Of a stretch of 20,615 bases of DNA, positions 8,592 to 16,166 are shown piece by piece. Numbering within the stretch: the first letter of the stretch is position 1; every line of letters starts with the position of its first letter. The position numbers and the translations under genes are program-made. Source of the DNA: Fragilaria radians (lineage: Eukaryota > Bacillariophyta > Fragilariophyceae > Fragilariales > Fragilariaceae); contig CAAAJI010000274.1 of assembly GCA_900642245.1 (NCBI GenBank), positions 6,322 through 26,936 on the forward strand, read 5' to 3'. Under the pieces are notes generated by a model. The model saw nothing but the letters and a program-made list of their open reading frames with translations, was not told the origin of the DNA and searched no databases.

Positions 8592-9645
8592 TGTTAAAGA
8601 AAGACGTGTGGCTGCTAGCAAAAAGGTTACTGTTTTTAAAAAACACAGGGTGAAACCAACAGAGTCAAAGTCAGATGGTGGGGTATTGATTGATGATTCA
8701 TATTGGGAAGTCGATCAAATTGTAGGTAGAAAAGTTGTTAGGTCAGAAATTTACTATTTGGTTAGGTGGAAGGGTTGCCCTCCATCTCAAGATACATGGG
8801 AGCCTGTTGATAATTTGTGCGATAGTGCGTATCAGGAGGCTAAGGCCATAGAAAAGGCGGAAAGAAGAAAGAGAAAAAGGAAGACAACCAAGAAAGATAT
8901 AGACCAAGCTCCTTCTGCCTCTTCCAAGAAAGTTGGCCGAAAGGCAAAGAGCCCTAGGCTAGCATCAAATTTCGAGGCTAATACAGGCTCGGAGTCACTA
9001 TCCAATGGAGTTACTCATGTACCCAAAGATGTCGCTGACAAAAATCCTGAATCGACTCAAGAATCATTAAAAAATGATATCCAAGATCGAAATGGAAACA
9101 TCAATACAGCGTCTGGTGCGACAGTCACGCCAGAAAAAGTTTCAAAGGATCAAATCATCACGACGTCGTCAATTGTCATGGAGTCATCTATGAACCAAAC
9201 CAAAAGTACGAATTCTGAAAAGCCCATTGAAGACGCTAGAACGAAACCTCAGAAAGGCAAAAATCGTTCTAATAAGGATACAAGAAAGGTTTTGAAAAGC
9301 GATGCTAGTCATGACTCTTCTAGTCTAGTGGATATAAACACTTCTGAGGAAACAAAGTCTACACCCATAACTGTCTCTGCTGTGTCGATCACTACTACCG
9401 TAGCGAAAACCACAACAATTATATCCACCACTAAGGATGATGGAAATGTAATTATAAAACGAAAAAAGATATCCCGCAAAAGTGTCCTTTCAGCTATTGC
9501 TGATGAGGATGATAGTAGTCAACAATCAACGTCGAAGAGCAGGAAACGAGTTTTATCATCCAAATCAATTGTGGAAAATACCCAATCATCTCAAGACACG
9601 AATGACATGCGGTTAAATACATTTGTCGAAATGAGTAGTGCCTAA
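8584..9645 (+). CDS. HP1-like chromodomain protein
   Basis: 353 codons. Residues about 39-95 are a chromodomain: YWEVDQIVGRK, then IYYLVRWKGCPPSQDTWEP, then a C-terminal helix (SAYQEAKAIEKAE). Such domains bind methylated lysine on histone H3 tails, so a nuclear chromatin reader is expected. By alignment to HP1, cage positions 1 and 2 are Trp41 and Trp62, while the third aromatic is Cys65. A strongly basic stretch (RRKRKRKTTKK, 95-105) is a likely nuclear localisation or DNA-contact segment. The rest (105-353) is Ser/Thr/Lys/Asp-rich and probably disordered. No chromoshadow domain is seen, so this is not a complete HP1. ATG 8584 is the first in frame after a TGA at 8575. See the frame-2 segment at 9635-9847 for a possible alternative C-terminus. 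Confidence 0.85.
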   Translation: MANVKERRVAASKKVTVFKKHRVKPTESKSDGGVLIDDSYWEVDQIVGRKVVRSEIYYLVRWKGCPPSQDTWEPVDNLCDSAYQEAKAIEKAERRKRKRKTTKKDIDQAPSASSKKVGRKAKSPRLASNFEANTGSESLSNGVTHVPKDVADKNPESTQESLKNDIQDRNGNINTASGATVTPEKVSKDQIITTSSIVMESSMNQTKSTNSEKPIEDARTKPQKGKNRSNKDTRKVLKSDASHDSSSLVDINTSEETKSTPITVSAVSITTTVAKTTTIISTTKDDGNVIIKRKKISRKSVLSAIADEDDSSQQSTSKSRKRVLSSKSIVENTQSSQDTNDMRLNTFVEMSSA

Positions 9646-9847
9646 ATTGGATTTTTTTATCGAATCACGAGGAAACATTACTAAAGCTTCCGGAAATTGG
9701 AAAGAATATATATGGGATGAATTTTTCATTCAACCCGCTGTGTCAAGTCCGGGGACTCAAGCACGGAAAGAATACAATAATTATTTGAATGGTTCAATCA
9801 ATTTAAAGGATTGGGCACATTTACAAAACTGCATGTTAAAAGGTTAA
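9635..9847 (+). other. Possible extra C-terminal exon or frameshifted tail of the chromodomain gene
   Basis: In frame +2 relative to the window (the chromodomain gene is in frame +1), an open stretch with no ATG starts just inside the end of the chromodomain ORF. It runs about 70 codons to a TAA. The translation looks protein-like (for example SGNWKEYIWDEFFIQP and INLKDWAHLQNCM), more ordered than the disordered tail before it. AG dinucleotides at 9634-9635 and 9637-9638 could serve as splice acceptors, but I found no convincing donor, so an indel or coincidence is equally possible. No domain recognised. Confidence 0.25.
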
Positions 9848-10187
9848 TACTTACATATTTTCTCATGAATTGCCAGCATAGCAAATATTCTGGTTCCAAG
9901 AATCTCACCCAATCAATATATACTAGTATCCAGGATTTGTGGTATCGTTTTGCCATTCATTCTTAAGGATGGTTTTGAATAGTCAGCTGATATTTTTCGG
10001 ACTGTTTGAATTCAATCTTTGCTGTTTTGAATCGTTTTTGAGTCGTAGGATGGATTGCTGTATGCAACTATTGAACCAATCTTGTAAAATGTGTAGCTTC
10101 TCTAATTTGACTAACTCGACATGGATTCTTCCAAACATGAGAAGAATAACCAGCAACAATCATTTTGATGTACGAAAGGAATTGTCG
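9848..10187. other. Convergent 3' region between chromodomain and GT11 genes
   Basis: 340 bp that should contain both 3' ends. An open frame on the plus strand (9939-10364) extends into the antisense of the GT11 gene and has no independent support. No other feature seen. Confidence 0.55.
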
Positions 10188-11441
10188 TTACTCCAAGCCA
10201 ACCCAATGAGGCAAATAATAATCCTCCAATGCAATTTTTCCGTTATGCTTCGAATGGTTCATATCAAATGCATGATGCCAATACACGGCATCGCCTCCTC
10301 CCAAATAGGCAGCCCACCAACCAAAGGTTCCCAAGGAAAGAATCATATGATCGCAATACCGTAAGATAGCCATAGAAACAAAGGCATCAACATTTGTAGG
10401 AATAACAGTGACATTTTGAAATATCTCTTGTCGTTGACACCACGGAATATTATCTGATGCCAAGACAAACTTAACCACTTGATGATGTGTTTCATACTTC
10501 GAACGGAAGTAGTTCATAGCGTCCTGATAATAACGGATTGGTGGATCTCGAAAGGCAGAATCTCGTGCCATATCTGTCTTTCGAATGTGAATCCCTACCA
10601 GTATCACTTCGACTTTTTCGTTTTTCTGTTTCATGATGACTGGAGAACGCATATGTAACAGAAAACTATCTCGTTGATGCTGACGTAGTCCTCTCCGGAG
10701 ATCGAACATGTGACGGATTTCTGCCTGCACGTGATGGAAGTATCGATACGACATGAGATATTCTCGAAGTACAATTGCACACTTTTTTCCCACTCCTCCA
10801 GCAACGAATAGTGCATCATTATGCGGACAAAGAGAAAATGAAGATAGGTTTGTATAAATTCCATACCCTATTTCTTCCAGTTCTATTGTTGGAACTATTG
10901 CCTTGGAGCAAACAGGCGCCATGGGACCTTGATAAAATTTGGTCAAATTCTTATAACGATTTCTCTTTTGCATGGATACACAGAAACGTTCAGGGAAAAT
11001 GGATGTAGTGTGATTGGATAATTTGTTTTCTCCCTCCTTTGTAGTTATTGGATTGTTGTTGATTATAGCAGACGCATCGCCACGATGATAGGCACGATAA
11101 ATTCCATAATTGGAGGCATATTGAAACATATTATTACCCAATCTCCCCCGAACAACTTCAGCAATCCACCATGTTGACTTTATATCATCCTCATCACCCA
11201 CCCAACTTGAGGATGAAAAGTTGGGAAATGCAAGAATTGTGGGCTCTGGAGTTGCAGCTGCTAAAATCTCACGGTCATGTCGTTTGATGGCAGGATTGGA
11301 ATAGAGAAGGAATCTTTGACGAGATAGATGAGAATTACGATCCGACACTGGTAATGAATCACAATAATAACAATTGAGATTCCATATCAGTGAAGTGACA
11401 GTGAAGATGAGGATGTAAAAGTATTGTTCGGTGGAACGCAT
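10188..11441 (-). CDS. Glycosyltransferase family 11 (alpha-1,2-fucosyltransferase-like)
   Basis: 417 codons. An N-terminal hydrophobic segment (about 7-25, YFYILIFTVTSLIWNLNCYY) fits a type II Golgi signal anchor, followed by a stem and a lumenal catalytic domain. GT11 signs in order: RGRLGNNMFQYA (98-109), the nucleotide-sugar motif GIHIRKTDM (283-291, family form HxRRxDY), LASDNIPWC (327-335) and SLGTFGWWAAYLGG (369-382, like STFSWWAA in the family). Members transfer L-fucose from GDP-fucose, usually in alpha-1,2 linkage, to galactose. Acceptor and exact linkage are unknown here. The donor-binding motif has RK-T where the family usually has RR-G. Possible N-glycosylation sites: NHT, NLT, NLS, NVT. 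It is divergent from the triple-domain gene, with 201 bp between this start and that gene's chosen ATG. Confidence 0.85.
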   Translation of the reverse strand: MRSTEQYFYILIFTVTSLIWNLNCYYCDSLPVSDRNSHLSRQRFLLYSNPAIKRHDREILAAATPEPTILAFPNFSSSSWVGDEDDIKSTWWIAEVVRGRLGNNMFQYASNYGIYRAYHRGDASAIINNNPITTKEGENKLSNHTTSIFPERFCVSMQKRNRYKNLTKFYQGPMAPVCSKAIVPTIELEEIGYGIYTNLSSFSLCPHNDALFVAGGVGKKCAIVLREYLMSYRYFHHVQAEIRHMFDLRRGLRQHQRDSFLLHMRSPVIMKQKNEKVEVILVGIHIRKTDMARDSAFRDPPIRYYQDAMNYFRSKYETHHQVVKFVLASDNIPWCQRQEIFQNVTVIPTNVDAFVSMAILRYCDHMILSLGTFGWWAAYLGGGDAVYWHHAFDMNHSKHNGKIALEDYYLPHWVGLE

Positions 11442-11642
11442 GGTTGCATCTCAGCACCATTCTAATTTGTAAGTATCATTTTTTCATTGGACACAGGCAC
11501 GACACTGTTTTACTAGATGGAAGTAGAAAAATTTACCCGATTATAGACAGTGCTAGTAGTCTAAAATCAATTGTGCCTGTGCTTCAACGGATCACAAATT
11601 CTTGGATCGGAATGTACACGCATTGACAGGGTCAACAAATGG
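11442..11642. promoter_or_regulatory. Short divergent intergenic region (candidate bidirectional promoter)
   Basis: Only 201 bp separate the start of the minus-strand GT11 gene from the start of the plus-strand triple-domain gene. Both promoters and 5' UTRs must fit here or reach into the neighbouring coding region, so shared control is likely by position. No named element is recognisable. A GTAAGT...ACACAG pair at 11469-11496 looks intron-like but is only 28 bases. Confidence 0.4.
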
Positions 11643-14621
11643 ATGATGATCTTTCATCGGATATTGTTTTGCATTTATGGATTCGTATCATGCTCTGCTT
11701 TCTCCATTCACCGCAGACAATCAAAGCATATCACTGTCACATCCATTGCAGCTAATTCACGAGAAAATGAAAACTCACCAACATCTTCTATCATTGCACA
11801 ATGGTTGTCATCCCAATCATCGTCGTTTCCTTCTGTCATATTGATTGATGTTGAAAATGTTCGTGGTAAGGCTAACTTTAAGATACGTCATGAAGAATTT
11901 GTAAATCATGTCAACGCGTTATCTCGGTCCTTATCCATTCTTGATCTTGAGGATTTCGCTGATACCCATAACACAAAGAAACCAACGCCTTACTTCATAT
12001 TGGTCGTAGATCATGGTTTGGAACAGTCTTCGCTTCAAAAAGGACCCCTCGATGAAGCGGTTTATGCGATTTTTGCTGGACCTAATCATAGCGCGGATCA
12101 AGTCCTCATGGACCTCACTACAGTGGCTAGAAATAAGACATCATCTGTAATGATAGTGTCTTCGGATCTAGAGGTTATCAATACTTGTCAATCGCGTGGG
12201 GCCAGCGTTTTGCAATCCAAAATATTTCTTGACTGTCTTCTATCATCTTCCGTGGATAGAAATAACCAAACTTCTTACAATTGGTGGAATGTAAAAACGA
12301 ATGGAGCAGAATCCATAATTCAGCATTCCAATCCAGATTATTCACCAAGTATAGATCCTGAGCTTGTGGCACGTGAAATTACAGCACGACAGGAGCTGCA
12401 GCGTATCGGTCGAATCCTATCTCCATCCAAACGACAAGCCACCGGACGTAGGGGGCTCCCACGACAAGTATCACGAAAACAACGTACCAAATTAATTGCT
12501 CGGGAACGTGTCATTCGACAGCGATTGAATAACGCTTTGTTGGAAACTACACTTTCACAAGAAAGCCAATTCATCCAAGAGTCTGTGGATACAACTGAGA
12601 CGAGGCCTACGGAAAATCAAATGTCGGTAGATTGGTATGGTCTCATTCAACAGATTGTTGATGCTACAGCAAACAGTGCCATCTCTTCACGAGGAGGAAT
12701 CTTTGAAACGACTTATGAACGTCAACTATTGGCAGAACGTCTGCGTCGTCGATTGATAGCGGCTGGTGCTGTACGTCAGACTGCCTTTCTTCCCTCCTGG
12801 GTTGTTTCCTCTTCAGAACCATCAAATCTGGATGTTCCAAGGTCGAGACAATTCGATAGATTCCATTTGAATACTACAACGTCTACAAACTTGAATACTT
12901 CGGTAATCTCCAGCAATGGATTCAATCTTAACGAAAGCTTTATACAGTCGAGCAGTGCTGCAGGCGATGAAAAACCTCTCACCTTAATTGCAAATTCAAG
13001 TGATAGTGAAAACCCAGAAAGCCAGGTAATCAATGACTCTGAATCAAATATTACCTCCGAAAGTGATTTAGGCATTCAAGTTGGTGCTACTAATCCTTAT
13101 GATACCGATAGCTTGAAAAGTAAGGGGATCAAAATGGTTGACACGACATCGATTTCGAAGTCTGGTAACTCACGATCTGATGATCTTGGAAGTCGAGTGT
13201 TCACCGTGACACGTAATCATCGACTAAGCATGGCGAATAACGATTCGTATCAGAAACCTATAAGGCTTCTTGTAATGTCAGACACACATGGTATGGAAGA
13301 ACAAATGTATCAGTACATGAAGCAGTCAGAAGAATGTCTAGCAACCTCTAAGTTCGCCTACAAGCTTCCGGATGCTGATATATTGGTACACTGTGGAGAT
13401 TTTTGGGGGTCACGTTCTAGTGCTATGAAATTCGATACTTTTCTTGCAGCTCAGACGCACATCCCGATTAAGGTGGTTGTACGAGGAAATCATGATCCAC
13501 GTACACCTGGATCCGTTCTCTTTCCAAAGTCTCGTGCAATTTATGTCACAAAGAGTTCCACTCTAGAGCTTACGACTCATCAAGGTCGAGACAAAGTAAT
13601 TGTTGCGCTTCGTCCGCATAGTCGTAATGTAAACGATGTACCACTCTTGCCACCTCAATGCGATATTTTAATTTCACATGTACCGCCCTTGGGCATATTA
13701 GATCGGACTTATCATAATCAAAATGCTGGATCACAGGTTTTGCGGCAAAGTATCGAAGCTGCTATCGATAAACCAGCATTATGGCTTTGTGGTCACATTC
13801 ATGAGGGTCGTGGTGTATTGTCACATACTTTCACCAATGAGAAAGTGTCACAAAAGAATTTTCCATCGACTGTGGTTGTGAATGCTGCTACTGCGAATGA
13901 AGGGAAGGCGAAATGCATTCTTCATGGTCCTATTCTCATTGACCTTGTACACACTCAAAGTGAAATTATTGACGATGTTTATTCTCAAACTTCATGGTTG
14001 ACTTCAACCGAAAGTAAGATATCTCCCTCTCAACTGATAAGGCCAGATTCACTTGATGCATTACGTTTAGTGGAGGTCCAAAAGTCGAAACTTCAGTTCC
14101 ACGATGAAGAGGATTCCTCCGCATGCCTGCTGGCAGTGGATTTGGGTTTACGCACCGGTACTGCAGTGTTGGATCGAAACGGCACAATCTTAGCCGTCGA
14201 TTCTTGGCGATTTCATGATCATGAGTCTCTCCAAGAGGGATTAGCCACGCTCCTCACATCCCATCCAATTACTCATGTCGTCTTGGAAGGTGAGGATAGG
14301 AAGTTAATTTCCATATGGCGTAACGCTATTATGGGACAGACGGATCGACCCAAAGTGGCATTAGCTCGAGTCGTCGCTGATGATTGGCGTCGGATGTTAC
14401 TAAGTCCCAAGGAACGACAGGATACCCGTAAAGCAAAAAGTGCGGCAGGATTGATTGCCAAACAATTGTTACGATCCCATGAATCCCTTGGAAACAAAAA
14501 GTTGAGTCATGATGCTGCCGAAGCGTTACTTGTAGGCTGGTATTCCCTACGATCATTGGGATGGATTGATGATAAAGATCCACCTGTCCAACGATACACC
14601 AATGGAGATGTGGTACGATAG
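11643..14621 (+). CDS. Predicted plastid triple-domain protein: NYN/PIN-like + metallophosphoesterase + RuvC-like
   Basis: 992 codons from ATG 11643, the first Met in an open frame (Met at 11646 is equally possible). Residues 1-19 form a signal peptide ending CSA before Phe20 (SCSAFSIHRRQSK), an ASAF-like diatom plastid address followed by a basic transit-like stretch. Domain 1 (about 64-202) is a NYN/PIN-like nuclease fold near the YacP/Rae1 type: ILIDVEN (Asp69), Asp123, SADQ (Asp152), SSD (Asp175). Residues 270-320 are Arg-rich (RRGLPRQVSRKQR), and 350-540 look disordered. Domain 2 (about 540-760) is a calcineurin-like metallophosphoesterase nearest the MPPED type, with a full metal set: SDTHG (Asp547, His549), CGDF (Asp586), GNHD (616-618), SHVPP (His679), CGHIHEG (His718, His720). 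Domain 3 (about 826-985) is RuvC-like: AVDLGLRTG (Asp833), VLEGE (Glu882), SHDAAEALLVG (His956, Asp957, Glu960). Likely a plastid nucleic-acid enzyme; substrate unknown. Confidence 0.85.
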   Translation: MMIFHRILFCIYGFVSCSAFSIHRRQSKHITVTSIAANSRENENSPTSSIIAQWLSSQSSSFPSVILIDVENVRGKANFKIRHEEFVNHVNALSRSLSILDLEDFADTHNTKKPTPYFILVVDHGLEQSSLQKGPLDEAVYAIFAGPNHSADQVLMDLTTVARNKTSSVMIVSSDLEVINTCQSRGASVLQSKIFLDCLLSSSVDRNNQTSYNWWNVKTNGAESIIQHSNPDYSPSIDPELVAREITARQELQRIGRILSPSKRQATGRRGLPRQVSRKQRTKLIARERVIRQRLNNALLETTLSQESQFIQESVDTTETRPTENQMSVDWYGLIQQIVDATANSAISSRGGIFETTYERQLLAERLRRRLIAAGAVRQTAFLPSWVVSSSEPSNLDVPRSRQFDRFHLNTTTSTNLNTSVISSNGFNLNESFIQSSSAAGDEKPLTLIANSSDSENPESQVINDSESNITSESDLGIQVGATNPYDTDSLKSKGIKMVDTTSISKSGNSRSDDLGSRVFTVTRNHRLSMANNDSYQKPIRLLVMSDTHGMEEQMYQYMKQSEECLATSKFAYKLPDADILVHCGDFWGSRSSAMKFDTFLAAQTHIPIKVVVRGNHDPRTPGSVLFPKSRAIYVTKSSTLELTTHQGRDKVIVALRPHSRNVNDVPLLPPQCDILISHVPPLGILDRTYHNQNAGSQVLRQSIEAAIDKPALWLCGHIHEGRGVLSHTFTNEKVSQKNFPSTVVVNAATANEGKAKCILHGPILIDLVHTQSEIIDDVYSQTSWLTSTESKISPSQLIRPDSLDALRLVEVQKSKLQFHDEEDSSACLLAVDLGLRTGTAVLDRNGTILAVDSWRFHDHESLQEGLATLLTSHPITHVVLEGEDRKLISIWRNAIMGQTDRPKVALARVVADDWRRMLLSPKERQDTRKAKSAAGLIAKQLLRSHESLGNKKLSHDAAEALLVGWYSLRSLGWIDDKDPPVQRYTNGDVVR

Positions 14622-15293
14622 CGAATTGAAATAATTTGATTCTCGTAGTTTCCAAAACTTTTCGTTCTATTCATGAAAAAACATTGTACAAAGTTTATTC
14701 TTTTATCCAGAGATTATGTCAAGGATTCACATTGTTTGTATGCCTTATATTCCAGGGATTATGTCCAAAATCACAATTGTGCTTGTAATTAATTTTGATT
14801 TTTTAATGTTTCCATACTTCCTTCCTTTTTAATACATATTAAGCTTGCAATTTTTTTTCTATTTAGGTTTACAAGTCCATGTGTAAACGAGTTTGCCTAT
14901 TCAAATTCCAAATAGGGATTGGATCAAAAGCATATCGTTACATCAGATTTTCATGACAAGTAATAAGCTAATTTAGAATCTCTATCTAAGGGCAAATGCT
15001 GTTTCTGCTCTCCAAAGTTAATTTCTAAAGTGTACTACATTCGCCTTTAGAAAAGAAAATGATGGATGCCTCCGTTTTCATCAATCTTGGATCATGAGAC
15101 CACGAAACCGTCCTAGACAATATCTCATTACAGACCTCTGAATCTGCATCCTCATTAACAAAAGCTTAAGTGAAGGTTTTTCATCTCAACATTATTTTTG
15201 CTGTTTTGGTTTTGTTCCAGATAGATTGATTTTACTAGTATTTCCATCTTGGTAGAAAAATACTACACGATAGAGTCAGAGAGAAGGAGAAAC
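14622..15293. other. Intergenic region between two plastid-protein genes
   Basis: About 670 bp holding the 3' end of the triple-domain gene and the promoter/5' UTR of the fibrillin gene. No ORF or RNA gene recognised. An imperfect direct repeat of about 29 bp is present (CCAG-GATTATGTC...CAC...ATTGT at 14707-14735 and 14752-14780). Confidence 0.6.
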
Positions 15294-16166
15294 ATGAATC
15301 TATTGTGTTTGTTAAGTTTGCTCCTCGGAAGAAAGAATTTATTTGTTAATGCGTTTCTTTCAGAGTTATATTATCGACAAGATAAGATTCCAAGATATCG
15401 ATACCGGAGTACTATCTGGATCAAGAATGATAATGACGTCCCAAGCGACAACAGAGGAGATTTGGTCCTCGTGGAGAAACTAAAGTCGAGTCTTCTAACT
15501 CTTGGTGAGAGTACGGACCGCGGTTTCCAAGCGTCTAGTGCTCAGCGTAACGAGGCCATCACCCTCATTGAAAAATTAGCGATGTACAATCCAATACCCG
15601 AACCTGCCTTTCCCTATTATGACCCACCCATCAACCTTACTGGTCCATCTGTATGTGGCAAATGGACGCTAGTCTATACAGACGCACCTGATATCACGTC
15701 TTTATCTTCTTCCCCCTTTGGAAAGTTGGGAAGGATTGGTCAGGACTGTACCAATCCTCCGTTTGTGAAGAATGTTATTGAATGGCAACGTCCCGATTGG
15801 GCAAAATTCCTACCTTGGTCGGGTGGTGACGAATCCCGTATCCTTCAAAAGGTTTCGACCAAGGCAACTGCATCACGCAATAATCCACTCCAATGGACAT
15901 TAGAATTAGTAGGGATCGAGCTGGTGGCGCCAATCGCTGATGACAAACTTGAATGGGCGGATCAGGAATGGCTAACTATGTTACAAACTCAAGGACTTCC
16001 TAGAACTGTTCTACTTCAACCTAAATCTCCATGGGTTCTCCAGGGTCCAATCACGGTACCCTTTGGAGCAGCCAAACTTCTATACGTAGATGGAGCACTT
16101 CGAATTCTACGAACTCAACAAAATTTTGTCGCTGTGAATGTGCGTTCTGATCCAGAATGGTTCTGA
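15294..16166 (+). CDS. Plastid lipid-associated protein (PAP/fibrillin domain)
   Basis: 290 codons from ATG 15294, the first Met in frame. The N-terminus MNLLCLLSLLLGRKNLFVNA is a signal peptide, directly followed by Phe21 and a basic stretch (PRYRYRS), giving an ASAF-like cleavage context and hence plastid targeting. Residues about 85-285 match the PAP/fibrillin layout: an N-terminal helix (NEAITLIEKLAMYNPIPEP), the strand GKWTLVYTDAPDI, a GKLGRIGQDC / FVKNVIEWQRPDW segment, and the closing LLYVDGALRILRTQQNFVAV, which corresponds to the family's LYLDxxLRIxR. Fibrillins are lipocalin-like lipid-binding proteins of thylakoids and plastoglobules, involved in photoprotection and prenyl-lipid metabolism. 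The specific subgroup cannot be assigned. It lies downstream of, and co-oriented with, the other plastid-targeted gene. Confidence 0.85.
   Translation: MNLLCLLSLLLGRKNLFVNAFLSELYYRQDKIPRYRYRSTIWIKNDNDVPSDNRGDLVLVEKLKSSLLTLGESTDRGFQASSAQRNEAITLIEKLAMYNPIPEPAFPYYDPPINLTGPSVCGKWTLVYTDAPDITSLSSSPFGKLGRIGQDCTNPPFVKNVIEWQRPDWAKFLPWSGGDESRILQKVSTKATASRNNPLQWTLELVGIELVAPIADDKLEWADQEWLTMLQTQGLPRTVLLQPKSPWVLQGPITVPFGAAKLLYVDGALRILRTQQNFVAVNVRSDPEWF

Noticed and set aside
8584..9645. Chromodomain ORF as part of a chromodomain-bearing retrotransposon
   Set aside because: No integrase or RT sequence surrounds it; the chromodomain sits near the N-terminus of a stand-alone protein, unlike chromoviral integrase fusions.
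9939..10364. 141-codon plus-strand ORF with many Cys and Phe
   Set aside because: More than a third of it is antisense to the well-supported GT11 gene, and its composition is not that of a conserved protein.
11469..11496. GTAAGT...ACACAG pair resembling an intron upstream of the triple-domain gene
   Set aside because: Only 28 bases long, well below a plausible spliceosomal intron, and splicing it joins nothing to the downstream frame.
11571..11642. Upstream extension of the triple-domain ORF with a non-ATG start
   Set aside because: It would need a TTG start and would bury the clear signal peptide that begins at the first ATG (11643).
14707..14780. Imperfect 29-bp direct repeat downstream of the triple-domain gene
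   Set aside because: Many mismatches and a small gap; no boundaries or terminal repeats to suggest a mobile element.
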